In this document: one piece after another, positions 1 to 9,153 of the stretch
How the letters are laid out: every line of letters starts with the position of its first letter
Position numbering within the stretch: position 1 is the stretch's first letter
NCBI GenBank assembly: GCA_017512425.1
Contig: JAFWGI010000016.1
Coordinates: 310,001-374,000 of the forward strand
Source: Hyphomicrobium sp.
GTDB lineage: Bacteria; Pseudomonadota; Alphaproteobacteria; Rhizobiales; Hyphomicrobiaceae
Direction of reading: 5' to 3'
DNA length: 64,000 nucleotides
The notes under the pieces: model-generated
The model's database searches: none
What the model saw: the letters and a program-made list of their open reading frames with translations, nothing else
What the model was told of the DNA's origin: nothing
Program-made: the position numbers and the translations under genes

Positions 1-1134
1 CGCGGGACATGACCGATGCTCGGCGAAAAGCGCCGCCTCATTCTCTGGCGGCCCAAACTTGGCATTCGGATCTTCCAGCAGGCGCCGTTGATAGTCCGCG
101 GTCCAGACCGAAAACCGCTCGCATTCTTCGCGCGACATTCTACGCGCCGGCATGGCCGGATGCCGATCACCAATCCCGAATAGCTCGTAAGCAAGGATCG
201 CCGTTTCAGGCACCCGACACAGCGCGCCCATGGGGAATCCGAACTCTTCCGGCTGCGCAAACCAGCCCCCTCGCACTTCCTCGTCGTTCATGTGCACGTA
301 GGGCTTCTGCTGGTACTGCGCGGAAAAATTATAGGCGCCGATGTCGAGCATGCGCTTGTAGAGCGGCGCCCAGCTGTCGATCTTGGGCGCCAGCGGCAGG
401 CCCCTCTGGCGCGTGATGACGCCACCGCGCGATAACTTCCACTCCTCATCCTCGGTCGCGATCGCTGGCAAGTTTAGGTGAACCCACGGCTGCTCACCGG
501 AGAGCAGATGGCCGCTGAGATCCTCGTGATGCAACCGCTGCATGACGACCACAACTCGGCCTTTGTCCTTATCGTTGAGCCGCGGAATGACTTCGGAATC
601 GAACCACTTGTTGACCGCGCGACGCCGCGGCTCATCGTGCACACGCGCGGGTGCAATCGGATCGTCGACGACAATGAGGTCGGCGCCACGCCCAACCAGG
701 ATGCCGCCCACCACGCCCGAGATTCGCTGCCCACCATGGGGGAAATGAAGGTCGCCGTCGCGGCCGTCTGCCTTTAGATGCGGAAACAGGGCCCGGCATC
801 GCTGCGATTTGAGCAGTTCCTCAGTTGCGCGCTCAAAGTCACCGGCGAGCTCGCGCGAACCGGCGATCGACATGATCTTGAGTTCGGGATTGCGTCCGTG
901 CATCCACACCGGCAGCGCGATTGAGGCCGCCAGGGACTTCAAGCTGCGTGGCGGCAGGTTGATGATCAGCCGCGTGATCTCGCCTTTGGCGACCCGTTCC
1001 AGGTGATCGGCCAACACGTCGATGTGCCAGGTATCGACCAACTCCGTCTTGGGGTTCAGCTCGCGAAACGCAAATTTCAAGAATGCCGAAAAATTCGAAC
1101 GATAGAGTGCCTTGATCTGCTCAGCCTTCGTCAT
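1..1134 (-). CDS. terL: Phage terminase large subunit (partial, 3' end cut by window edge)
   Basis: The minus-strand frame is open from ATG at 1134 to the window edge, giving the first 378 residues. It reads as a terminase ATPase. A Walker-A-like NLPPRSLKS lies at about residues 59-67 and a Walker B with acidic pair (ADLIVVDDP) at about 151-159, followed by the family's VVVMQRLHHEDL stretch near residue 200. Terminases of this type pack phage DNA into proheads using an N-terminal ATPase and a C-terminal nuclease; the nuclease half lies mostly outside the window. Its start overlaps the end of the DUF5681 gene by 14 bp, the usual small-terminase/large-terminase style of coupling. With the methyltransferase upstream this marks a prophage or gene-transfer-agent-like segment continuing to the left. 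Confidence 0.85.
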   Translation of the reverse strand, partial: MTKAEQIKALYRSNFSAFLKFAFRELNPKTELVDTWHIDVLADHLERVAKGEITRLIINLPPRSLKSLAASIALPVWMHGRNPELKIMSIAGSRELAGDFERATEELLKSQRCRALFPHLKADGRDGDLHFPHGGQRISGVVGGILVGRGADLIVVDDPIAPARVHDEPRRRAVNKWFDSEVIPRLNDKDKGRVVVVMQRLHHEDLSGHLLSGEQPWVHLNLPAIATEDEEWKLSRGGVITRQRGLPLAPKIDSWAPLYKRMLDIGAYNFSAQYQQKPYVHMNDEEVRGGWFAQPEEFGFPMGALCRVPETAILAYELFGIGDRHPAMPARRMSREECERFSVWTADYQRRLLEDPNAKFGPPENEAALFAEHRSCPA

Positions 1135-1498
1135 TGTCGTCTCCTGTCCTGATCGACCCGAGCGCTTTCAGCAATTCGGCGTCATCCGCTTCCGTCGCTG
1201 CGAAGGGCTCGACGTCCTTGTGTTTCTCCAGATGCGCGATCACGAGCTGCATCGGCTTCTGGTCGCCGCTGATGGCGCGATTGACGAGTTGCTTGATCAA
1301 GGCTTCGACCTTTCTCAAGCGTATTTCCCGGCCACCTTCCTTGATGACGACCATCTGATCGAGTTCGCGCTTGATCATGGTTTCGATGCTGCGGTTCTTG
1401 CGGGGGCGGCCAAGCGGGTTGCCCGACTGACCTGGCTTGAACCGGCTGTGCTTCGGCGGCTTGCAGTAGCCGACCTTGTCGTCATCCTCGGCGCTCAT
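1121..1498 (-). CDS. DUF5681 domain protein, candidate small terminase partner
   Basis: This is a 125-residue basic protein. Its N-terminal part carries the DUF5681 signature: a KFKPGQSGNPxGRP-like run reading SRFKPGQSGNPLGRPRKNRS near residues 19-38. It starts at ATG 1498, overlapping the TGA of the upstream methyltransferase gene in an ATGA arrangement, and its end overlaps terL. DUF5681 proteins commonly sit just before terminase large subunits in alphaproteobacterial prophages, so a DNA-recognition role in packaging is a reasonable inference but not proven. A longer reading back to 1756 would lie inside the methyltransferase gene and is rejected. Confidence 0.75.
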   Translation of the reverse strand: MSAEDDDKVGYCKPPKHSRFKPGQSGNPLGRPRKNRSIETMIKRELDQMVVIKEGGREIRLRKVEALIKQLVNRAISGDQKPMQLVIAHLEKHKDVEPFAATEADDAELLKALGSIRTGDDNDEG

Positions 1499-2838
1499 GA
1501 TGTGGCCTCCGAAGGCGCACCATGCACGGAGACGCCGCCGCCCAGGCGCTCGGACGAGACTTCGGCAAACGTCTGCCCCGTCGCCAGCAAGCGCGCCTCG
1601 ACGCCAGCGACGCCGCTCACGCGCTTCAGGATCGTGTCGCAGTATGCGGGATCGAGTTCGATGCCATAGCCGCGGCGGCCCGTGCGTTCTGCGGCGACGA
1701 GTGTCGTGCCTGACCCGGCGAACACATCGAGCACGATGCCGCGACGCTTCGAGCAATCGAGTATGGCGTCCGCAACCAGCGCGACCGGCTTGACGGTCGG
1801 GTGCATCGCCAAGTCCGCGTCACGCGTCGCGCTGAAGGTGTTTGCGCCGGCATAAGTCCACACGTTCGTGCGGTAGCGGCCGTGGCGGCCGAGTTCGACG
1901 TTGTTGATATGAGGCGCGGAGCCGCTCTTAAAGACGAAGACCATCTCGTGCTGCGAGCGGTAGAGCGAACCCATGCCGCCGTTGGTCTTGTTCCAGACGC
2001 AGATGTTCTTGAGTTCGCTGAAGGTCCGGCCGCCGGCTGCGAGCACTTCGCCGAGGTGGCGCCAGTCCATGCACACAAAATGGATCGCGCCGTCAACGGC
2101 GCGAAGAACGAGATTGGCGAAGACGCGCTCGAGAAACGCCGTGAACTCGGCTTGCGTCATCTCGCCGGACGCAAACGCGAACTCGCGGTGCTTGACCGCG
2201 CCGAGCCCCGAGACGTGCCCGTCGATCTTCACGTTATAGGGGGGGTCCGTGAAGACCATCTGAACGCGCTCGCCATCCAGCAGTCGAGCCGAAGTTTCGA
2301 GGTCGGTTGCGTCGCCGCAGATCAAGTGATGCGCACCGATCTGCCAGAGGTCGCCGAGCCGCGTGACGGCTGGTCCGTCGGCCAGTTGCGGCACAACGTC
2401 GGCCGCATCGGTTGTCGCCTCAGCTTCGCCGAGCAGCACGTCGATCTCGGCCATCTCGAAGCCGGTGATCGTAACGTCGAAGTCAAGATCGAGCGTCGTT
2501 AGATGTTGCAACTCGATTGCGAGGATCTCGCGATCCCAACCGGCCTTCTCGGCAAGTTTGTTGTCGGCGAGGATGTAGGCGCGCTTCTGAGCGTCGCTCA
2601 GATGCTCAAGACGCAAGCACGGCACGGTACCGAGTCCTAGCTTCTTCGCGGCTTCGATGCGGCCGTGGCCGGCGATGATGGTTCCAGCCTTGTCGATGAG
2701 GACCGGATTGTTGAATCCGAAGGCCTTGATGCTAGATGCGATCTCGGCGATTTGCTTCGGACTGTGCACACGCGCGTTGTTGCCGTAAGGTGTCAGGGCA
2801 GCGACGGCAACGTGCTCGATGGCGAGCTTTGCAGACAT
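1495..2838 (-). CDS. ParB-like nuclease domain fused to adenine-specific DNA methyltransferase
   Basis: This 447-residue protein has two modules. Residues about 7-100 are a ParB/Srx-like domain with the AGHGR box (56-60) and a NKLAEKAGWD segment. Residues about 160-405 are an N6-adenine/N4-cytosine methyltransferase with TDPPYNV (catalytic DPPY at 198-201) placed before HPTVKP (346-351) and the SAM-binding FAGSGTT (373-379). The DPPY-then-FxGxG order is the beta class, as in CcrM. No restriction endonuclease gene is adjacent, so it is best read as an orphan phage methylase that protects or marks phage DNA. It is translationally coupled (ATGA) to the DUF5681 gene. Confidence 0.9.
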   Translation of the reverse strand: MSAKLAIEHVAVAALTPYGNNARVHSPKQIAEIASSIKAFGFNNPVLIDKAGTIIAGHGRIEAAKKLGLGTVPCLRLEHLSDAQKRAYILADNKLAEKAGWDREILAIELQHLTTLDLDFDVTITGFEMAEIDVLLGEAEATTDAADVVPQLADGPAVTRLGDLWQIGAHHLICGDATDLETSARLLDGERVQMVFTDPPYNVKIDGHVSGLGAVKHREFAFASGEMTQAEFTAFLERVFANLVLRAVDGAIHFVCMDWRHLGEVLAAGGRTFSELKNICVWNKTNGGMGSLYRSQHEMVFVFKSGSAPHINNVELGRHGRYRTNVWTYAGANTFSATRDADLAMHPTVKPVALVADAILDCSKRRGIVLDVFAGSGTTLVAAERTGRRGYGIELDPAYCDTILKRVSGVAGVEARLLATGQTFAEVSSERLGGGVSVHGAPSEATS

Positions 2839-2936
2839 AGGTCGTGTCTCCGAAAGACAGAGTTCGACCTAGGTGTTTATTGGAATGGTCCAGAATCGGC
2901 ATCGACGAGAAATCGGGGCATTTCTCGTGGCAGGCG

Positions 2937-3410
2937 TTAGGGGTTTCGCGAAGCCTTGCGCGCTTCGTAGGCGATATTGCGCACCCGTTCCCACCCGAGG
3001 TTCAGACCCAAGCGCCGTTTGACCATGCGGGCAGCGCGCTCGCTCGGCGGACCCTGCCACCAATCGGCATTTTGAATTGGCGGCCACCCTTTAAGTCCGC
3101 CCTTGGATTCCCGCCAGATCAACCAAGATTCGCGTCTCTCAAAACTCGCTGCGATCAGCCGGTTCTTAAGCTTTCGGCCAGCCGTCAGCCGCCCACGGCC
3201 CTGACGCTTTCGTGCCTTGCCTTCGAGCCGATCGCTCAGATGGTCGAGAACCGCTTGTGGGATCGGTTCGCGAGCGTTTCGCTTGATTTCGGCGAGCAGA
3301 TCGTGCGTCTCAATCCACGCCTTCGGATCCGCCTGAAGTTGACGCTTTTGCACCGCGAATGGGCTGAGGTCGATAGCGCGACCGTTAACAATTATTGAGT
3401 TCGGTGCCAT
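2937..3410 (-). CDS. Hypothetical protein, probable prophage gene
   Basis: This is a 157-residue basic protein rich in Arg, Lys and Trp, starting at ATG 3410, with no family I recognise. It lies 98 bp upstream of the ParB-methyltransferase on the same strand, so it is probably part of the same prophage early/packaging transcript. No signal peptide or membrane segment is visible. A DNA- or RNA-binding role would fit the charge but is only a guess. Confidence 0.6.
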   Translation of the reverse strand: MAPNSIIVNGRAIDLSPFAVQKRQLQADPKAWIETHDLLAEIKRNAREPIPQAVLDHLSDRLEGKARKRQGRGRLTAGRKLKNRLIAASFERRESWLIWRESKGGLKGWPPIQNADWWQGPPSERAARMVKRRLGLNLGWERVRNIAYEARKASRNP

Positions 3411-3545
3411 GACGCCCTCTTTCTAAGTGCTTGGCATTAAGCAAGTCGCATGCCGGACCGACGCCGTGGCCTTTGATTGCAGCTGCTTAGCCCAGCGGAT
3501 TTTCATGGCGACAGAGGAAATGGCTCGGTCTCGGCTTCTAAAGCA

Positions 3546-3574
3546 AAACGGGGGCGTGCCGGACGCCCCCGTTT
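3546..3574 (-). terminator. Rho-independent-type terminator
   Basis: There is a perfect 11-bp stem (AAACGGGGGCG pairing with CGCCCCCGTTT) with a 7-nt loop. On the minus strand it is followed by TTTTGCTTT. It sits about 29 bp after the stop of the small gene at 3603-3815, supporting that gene as a real transcription unit and separating it from the prophage genes. Confidence 0.75.
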
Positions 3575-3602
3575 CAGTATTTCGTTTGCCCGCATCCAGA
3601 AG

Positions 3603-3815
3603 TTAATTGCTACCGGGCAGCTTCGTCGTGATCTCCAAGACTGCGCGAGCGAAGACGATTTCCTCACCCGAATGCTCGAAGTACAAAAGCATCTCCTCCG
3701 TGTACTGGCGGATGAATTTCTGAGGCTCATGCAACGCCCCATTTTCAATCGGCATTGTGACGAAGCACTTGTGAAGTGCCGTCTTGTACGGCAACCGCTT
3801 GGCGACCTTTTTCAT
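3603..3815 (-). CDS. Small hypothetical protein (70 aa)
   Basis: This is a 70-residue protein beginning MKKVAKRLPYKTALHKCF. I chose ATG 3815 because a GGAAAG ribosome site lies about 9 nt upstream; a TTG at 3854 would add 13 residues. It has balanced charge, no membrane segment and no family I recognise. A strong terminator just downstream argues that it is expressed. It may belong to the prophage's boundary region or be an orphan chromosomal gene. Confidence 0.5.
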   Translation of the reverse strand: MKKVAKRLPYKTALHKCFVTMPIENGALHEPQKFIRQYTEEMLLYFEHSGEEIVFARAVLEITTKLPGSN

Positions 3816-4228
3816 AACTTGTACACTTTCCAAATCACCCGGATTTTCGGGCAACCGAAAAGCTAAGCAAATAGCAGACGCCTATCATCGACAAGAAAAC
3901 GTAGGATTTCCTCGATACGCCGCCATCAACAGAGCGCTGTCCACGCCCGATCGCCAGGACGAAAATAACTCTCGCTCTAGTGGTCGCCTGTTCGATTTGA
4001 ATAAGTCGCTGATCACGTCAGACTTATGCCTGCTACGCTATGAAAAGTTCCCTGTTCTGATTTCAGGGAACTGGTGACCCAATGGCCGATTTATCGCCCA
4101 AAAACAGCGGTCATTCAGCCCTGACGTCGCCAAAATGAGCCAAAAGTCCCTGTTATTCGGCCTAGTGTGCCGAGACGCGTTCGCGTCGGACTGCCTCCAC
4201 AGCCAGCTACTCGGCGCTTTCCTGCCGA
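3816..4228. other. Intergenic stretch, no gene seen
   Basis: About 410 bp between the small gene and dnaE2. Open frames here are short and look random. The only structure I see is the inverted repeat at 4046-4072. Confidence 0.6.
4046..4072 (-). terminator. Inverted repeat, terminator-like, downstream of dnaE2
   Basis: A perfect 9-bp inverted repeat (AGTTCCCTG, 9-nt spacer, CAGGGAACT) is followed on the minus strand by TTTTC. It is about 157 bp past the dnaE2 stop and could end the imu transcript. It could instead be a copy of a dispersed palindromic repeat; copy number cannot be judged from one window. Confidence 0.5.
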
Positions 4229-7200
4229 TCAATGAAAGTCCCGCGACTTCGGTAAAATGCGGACGTCGCGTGGATGCTGCCCGCGGGAGGCTTGCGGATG
4301 CAGAAATTCGTCAGCGCGGCTCAGCGTAATGCTTGTCTGGTGCGTCTCGGATAGACGGGAAAGTTCGCGCGTCCGGTCGAAAACTTTCAGCGCCATCAAA
4401 TGCACCACCCCTTCCGGGCTTCGTTGAACCTTCCCTTCAATGACGAGCAACCGTCCCCCCATCACCTCCTTGCGATATTGCTCGAACAGTCTTGCCCAAA
4501 GCACAACATTCGTGATGCCGGTTTCGTCCTCAAGTGTGATGAAGATCGCGTTGCCTTTGCCGGGCCGCTGGCGCACGAGTACGACGCCGGCTGTACGCGT
4601 TAGAGCACCATAGGGTCTCTTCGATGTCTCCGCGCAGGTCGCAACCCCTTCGCTTGCGAACCGCGCGCGCAAGATCTGCATCGGATGGCCTTTCAACGAC
4701 AGTCGCACGGTCTGGTAGTCGGCGGCGATGTGTTCGCCAAGAAGCATGGCTGGAAGATGCGCCTCCGGTTCAGCGGCCAGTTCACGCGCATCCGCGGCGG
4801 CGAAGAGGGGCAACGGATCGTCGTCCGGCAAACGCCTCACAGCCCACATCGCTTCACGCCTGTCGAGCCCTATCGAACGAAAAGCATCGGCATCGGCAAG
4901 GAGACGCATGGGACGGCAAAACAGGCGCGCGCGCACGGCGGCGTCTTCAACGCTCGCAAAGTTTTTTGTCCGTGCCGCCACGAGGCGCACAGCGTCGCTA
5001 TCGCTGAAGCCGTCGATTTGCCGGAAGCCTATCCGCAATGTCAGAGCACCATCATCGCGACGCTCCAGCGTGTTGTCCCAGAAGCTGTGGTTGATGTCGG
5101 CGGCGCGCACCTCGACGCCATGCTCCTCGGCGTCGCGGATAATTTGCGCGGGCGCGTAAAAGCCCATCGGTTGGGCATTGAGCAACGCACACGCAAACAC
5201 TGCCGGATGCCGGCATTTGATGAAAGATGAGATGTAGACCAGCTTGGCAAACGACGCGGCATGGCTTTCCGGAAAGCCGTAACTACCAAACCCCTTGATC
5301 TGCTCGAAGCTTCGCTGTGCAAAATCTAAATCGTAACCGCGTGCGACCATGCGATTGACCATGAGGGATTCAAATTTTCCGATGGTCCCCACATTTCGGA
5401 AGGTCGCCATGGCGCGGCGCAGGCCATTGGCTTCGACATCGGTGAATTTTGCAGCGACCATCGCAAGCTTCATGGCCTGCTCTTGGAACAGAGGCACGCC
5501 CTTGGTCTTATTCAGAACCTCATACAGCTCATCCCATTTCCCATGAGCAGGAGATGGCGAAGGGTAAGTCACCTCTTCCAATCCTGCGCGACGGCGCAAA
5601 TAGGGATGCACCATGTCGCCCTGGATCGGCCCCGGCCGTACGATCGCGACTTGTATGACGAGATCGTACAATTCGCGCGGCTGGAGGCGCGGCAGCATGT
5701 TCATCTGCGCCCGGCTCTCGACCTGGAATACGCCGAGGGAGTCGCCCTTGCATAGCATGTCATAGACATCGTCCTGCTCGCGCGGCACATCGGCGAGGCC
5801 GTAATCGATGCCGTCATGCGCGCGCAGGAGATCGAAAGATTTGCGAATGCACGTCAGCATGCCGAGCGCCAACACATCGACCTTCATCATGCCGAGCGCG
5901 TCGATGTCATCCTTGTCCCATTCAATGAACGTCCGCTTGTCCATAGCAGCGTTGCCGATGGGGACGATATCGTCCAGGCGTCCTCGCGCGAGAATAAATC
6001 CGCCAACATGCTGAGACAGGTGGCGCGGAAACCCCAATAGCCGAACGGCAAACCCGACGGCCCGGCGGATCATCGGATTTGCTGGATCGAGCCCAGCCTG
6101 ACGAATATGTGCGTCTTTGATGTCGCTGCCCCAGCTGCCCCATTGCGTGCTGGCGATTTTCGCGGTCACATCTTCGGTAAGCCCCAAGGCCTTGCCGACA
6201 TCACGGATGGCGCTGCGCGGCCGGTAACTAATGACGGTCGCGGCAATGCCTGCGCGATGGCGGCCGTATTTATCGTAGATGTATTGAATGACCTCCTCGC
6301 GCCGCTCATGCTCGAAGTCGACGTCAATGTCGGGCGGCTCCTTGCGCTCGGTTGAAATAAAGCGCGCGAACAGCAGATCGTGATCCGCAGGATCGACCGC
6401 TGTGATACCGAGAACGAAGCAGACAGCGGAATTGGCCGCCGATCCACGTCCCTGACATAGAATTTTCTTTTCATTCGCGAATCGCACGATGTCGTGGATC
6501 GTCAGGAAATAGCGCGCGTAATCGAGCTGTGCGATCAAAACAAGTTCTGCGCGCAACAAATTCTGAACCTTATCAGGGACACCACTAGGATAACGCTCTC
6601 CGGCGCAACGCCATGTGAGCTCTTCAAGCCACGTCTGCGGTTCCCATCCGGCCGGCACGGGTTCATCGGGATACTCGTATTTGAGCTGATCGAGCGTGAA
6701 GCCTATTCTTCTGCGCAGGTTTTGCGTTTCTGCAACCGCCTCCGGGCAATCTGCAAAAAGGCGCGCCATTTCGCCCGGCGCTTTCAAATGCCGCTCGGCG
6801 TTGATCTCCAGACGCCGGCCGGCCTCCGCGATCGTTGTGCCTTCGCGAATGCACGAAAGCACGTCCTGCAGATCGCGCTGACCGGGATCGGCGTAGAGCA
6901 CGTCATTCACAGCTAGCAGAGGAATGCCAGCTGCATCCGCCATTGCCTTGAGGCGCGCGAGACGGCGACGGTCATCGCCACGACGATGCATACTGGCGGC
7001 AAGCCATAAGTTACCGGAGGAAAGTTTGCTCAAACACGGCAACAAGTGTTCGAGCGGCTGCAAGTTCTGGTCCGGCATGACGATCAATAAAAGATCTCTC
7101 AGATCAGCCGTCAGATCATCGAGCCTCAAAATGCAGTCGCCCTTTTTGGCGTGCTCGTTGCCGTGTGTCAGCAGCCGCGTCAGCCGTCCCCACCCATCGC

Positions 7201-7579
7201 GGTTTTCTGGATACGCAATGATGTCCGGTGTTCCATCGCTAAACGCGAGGCGTACTCCAACGGCTAGCTTGAATTTTTTCGCGCGTTGGCGAAGCGTCAC
7301 GGGATTGATATCATCACCTTCCGGCTGTGGCGCTTCTTTCCAGACGAACTCTCCTGGACCGCCACCATCTCGCAGTTTTTCAGGTGGGACGACACCTTCG
7401 CGCCGCAACTCTTCGAGCGCGCTGTAAGCACGAACGACACCCGCGACCGTGTTGCGATCGGCGATGCCGATGCCGGTATGACCGAGCAGCACAGCCGTCA
7501 AAACAAGATCGCGCGGTTGCGATGCGCCACGCAGAAAAGAGAAATTGCTTGCCGTTGCGAACTCCGCGTAGGCGTTCAT
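4229..7579 (-). CDS. dnaE2: Error-prone DNA polymerase DnaE2 (ImuC)
   Basis: This 1116-residue C-family polymerase is the length expected for DnaE2/ImuC. The N-terminus is a PHP-type domain (FSFLRGASQPRDLV... GIGIADRNTVAGVVRAY), and the polymerase core carries GRGSAANSAVCFVLGIT and PDIDVDFEHERREEV, which contains the catalytic aspartates. An OB-fold-like segment (GKGNAIFITLEDETGITNVVLW) lies near the C-terminus. DnaE2 performs mutagenic lesion bypass during the SOS response with ImuA and ImuB. The ATG at 7579 overlaps the end of imuB by 4 bp, so the three genes form one operon controlled from the LexA box at 9858-9872. Confidence 0.97.
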   Translation of the reverse strand: MNAYAEFATASNFSFLRGASQPRDLVLTAVLLGHTGIGIADRNTVAGVVRAYSALEELRREGVVPPEKLRDGGGPGEFVWKEAPQPEGDDINPVTLRQRAKKFKLAVGVRLAFSDGTPDIIAYPENRDGWGRLTRLLTHGNEHAKKGDCILRLDDLTADLRDLLLIVMPDQNLQPLEHLLPCLSKLSSGNLWLAASMHRRGDDRRRLARLKAMADAAGIPLLAVNDVLYADPGQRDLQDVLSCIREGTTIAEAGRRLEINAERHLKAPGEMARLFADCPEAVAETQNLRRRIGFTLDQLKYEYPDEPVPAGWEPQTWLEELTWRCAGERYPSGVPDKVQNLLRAELVLIAQLDYARYFLTIHDIVRFANEKKILCQGRGSAANSAVCFVLGITAVDPADHDLLFARFISTERKEPPDIDVDFEHERREEVIQYIYDKYGRHRAGIAATVISYRPRSAIRDVGKALGLTEDVTAKIASTQWGSWGSDIKDAHIRQAGLDPANPMIRRAVGFAVRLLGFPRHLSQHVGGFILARGRLDDIVPIGNAAMDKRTFIEWDKDDIDALGMMKVDVLALGMLTCIRKSFDLLRAHDGIDYGLADVPREQDDVYDMLCKGDSLGVFQVESRAQMNMLPRLQPRELYDLVIQVAIVRPGPIQGDMVHPYLRRRAGLEEVTYPSPSPAHGKWDELYEVLNKTKGVPLFQEQAMKLAMVAAKFTDVEANGLRRAMATFRNVGTIGKFESLMVNRMVARGYDLDFAQRSFEQIKGFGSYGFPESHAASFAKLVYISSFIKCRHPAVFACALLNAQPMGFYAPAQIIRDAEEHGVEVRAADINHSFWDNTLERRDDGALTLRIGFRQIDGFSDSDAVRLVAARTKNFASVEDAAVRARLFCRPMRLLADADAFRSIGLDRREAMWAVRRLPDDDPLPLFAAADARELAAEPEAHLPAMLLGEHIAADYQTVRLSLKGHPMQILRARFASEGVATCAETSKRPYGALTRTAGVVLVRQRPGKGNAIFITLEDETGITNVVLWARLFEQYRKEVMGGRLLVIEGKVQRSPEGVVHLMALKVFDRTRELSRLSETHQTSITLSRADEFLHPQASRGQHPRDVRILPKSRDFH

Positions 7580-9153
7580 GCGAATAGCCCATGCACAAAC
7601 CAGCGGGGATGTTTGTCACGCTCGCCGTAGTGTCCTTGACGAAAAATCCAGAAGCGGCATCCGGCGGTATCTTCCACCCGATAATAATCCCGCGCCTGCA
7701 CGTCGCTGCTCTTGCGCCACCACTCAGGCTCAATGCGTTCAGGACCTTCGGATCTGGCAACCTCGTGCAGAACACGCCGCCATCGGAACCGCAGCGGCGG
7801 GCCGTCAGGCACTTCGGCCAAGGCTTCGATCGGCTGCGGTCTCGCAAAAAGCTGCAACGGACGCCGCGGCGGCTCGCCCTTCTCGCGCGATGACCACATC
7901 GGCGGGTGAGATTGCATACCAGGTTGCATATCAGCCGCCGGAACAAGATGGGCATCATGATCAGGGTCGTGGGTATCACGCGCTTTAAAGCGAAGAACGC
8001 GATCACGTCCAAAGCGGACCGTGAGCTGATCGACGAGATTGCCCACGGCTTGCGCCTCGTTCGCCGCGCGCTCAAGGCTGTTGCCATCAAGATGGGGTTG
8101 TGTCGCGCCGAGCGCTTCGGTCACTGGAACAGCGAGACGGATGCAATCGAAACCAAACCCTGGATCAAGCGGATCGGCCAGCGCCGCAAGGCGCTCGCGA
8201 TATAATCGCATGATGGCCATGACATCCCGCGATGGCCTCCCGGTTTGAACCGCGATCCGGCGAACGGCGCCATCGCTGCGGAAAAAATGCGCTTCGAAAA
8301 CCCGGCCACCTTCGTCGCGCGATTGCATGATGACCTGAGCCTCTTCGAGAAGAGACGTCAGAACGTCTTCGAGCACCTCCATCTGCGTAAAAGGTTCTGG
8401 AAAATGCCGCTCGACGACGACGGACGGCACCGGCCTGAGTGGCGTGATGCGTGCGTCCTCCCGGCCGAGCGTGCGCATCAAGACTGTGACGAGACCCTGG
8501 CCAAACCGCGCAGCAAGAACTTGCTGTGGCCGCTCGCTCAGATCGCCAATGGTTTTCAGGCCTGCACGCGATAGCGCAACAATCGCTTCACGTTGCAGTC
8601 CGGCAAGAGCTGCCACCGGCAAGCGCCTCACAAAAGCCTCGTCCTTTCCAGGAGGTGCCATTTCGAGCGTGCTGAACCGTGCAAGTGCACGCGCCGCGTG
8701 CGGCGTGCCCGCAATGCTCGAACGCAGACTGAAACCGTTACGCCGGAAATCGGCTGAAACCTTCTTTTGCAAGCTCGTTTCACCACCGAAAAGATGCGCA
8801 CAGCCGGTGATGTCGAGGATCAATCCGCCGGGTAAGTCCAACGCAACGGATGGCGTGAAGCGGTGGCAATAGTCTGCAAGGTTTGTAATCAAAAGCGCGT
8901 CGCTTTTGGCATCAGCATTCTCAACGGCGATATTCGGAATGCGCGCGCGGGCGTCCGCCAATGTCAGGCCAGGGGCCAACGCAAGCTTTGCGGCGCGCTG
9001 ATCGACGGCGGTAATCCGCAGAGCGTTACTGATCTTCTCAACGACGACGCGCGGTCTATCATCCAGCTCTGCGCCATTCGTGGCGAGGCGCTGCCGGCGC
9101 AGCCTGTCCGTTGGGAGAAAGGGAAACCACAGTGCGAGATACCTGCGCGGCAT
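7576..9153 (-). CDS. imuB: ImuB, inactive Y-family polymerase accessory protein
   Basis: I start it at ATG 9153 (525 residues), where the canonical ImuB N-terminus RYLALWFPFLPTDRLRRQR begins; a frame extension to 9231 is possible. The protein has the Y-family fold (DITGCAHLFGGE, HhH region GDLSERPQQVLAARFG) but the N-terminus lacks the acidic DxD metal site of active Y polymerases, as is usual for ImuB. A hydrophobic stretch RPLQLFARPQPIE near residue 420 is a candidate beta-clamp-binding motif. ImuB bridges ImuA, the clamp and DnaE2. The gene overlaps imuA by 95 bp and dnaE2 by 4 bp. Confidence 0.93.
   Translation of the reverse strand: MPRRYLALWFPFLPTDRLRRQRLATNGAELDDRPRVVVEKISNALRITAVDQRAAKLALAPGLTLADARARIPNIAVENADAKSDALLITNLADYCHRFTPSVALDLPGGLILDITGCAHLFGGETSLQKKVSADFRRNGFSLRSSIAGTPHAARALARFSTLEMAPPGKDEAFVRRLPVAALAGLQREAIVALSRAGLKTIGDLSERPQQVLAARFGQGLVTVLMRTLGREDARITPLRPVPSVVVERHFPEPFTQMEVLEDVLTSLLEEAQVIMQSRDEGGRVFEAHFFRSDGAVRRIAVQTGRPSRDVMAIMRLYRERLAALADPLDPGFGFDCIRLAVPVTEALGATQPHLDGNSLERAANEAQAVGNLVDQLTVRFGRDRVLRFKARDTHDPDHDAHLVPAADMQPGMQSHPPMWSSREKGEPPRRPLQLFARPQPIEALAEVPDGPPLRFRWRRVLHEVARSEGPERIEPEWWRKSSDVQARDYYRVEDTAGCRFWIFRQGHYGERDKHPRWFVHGLFA

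Noticed and set aside
9..416. Plus-strand reading frame at the left edge
   Set aside because: Composition is Arg/Ala/Pro-rich shadow sequence, and the minus frame encodes a clear terminase.
3477..3866. Plus-strand reading frame of 129 codons
   Set aside because: It runs through the perfect terminator hairpin at 3546-3574 and lies opposite a small minus-strand gene with a good ribosome site.
4038..4232. Minus-strand frame of 64 codons downstream of dnaE2
   Set aside because: It is translated through the inverted repeat at 4046-4072 and has no ribosome site or recognisable content.
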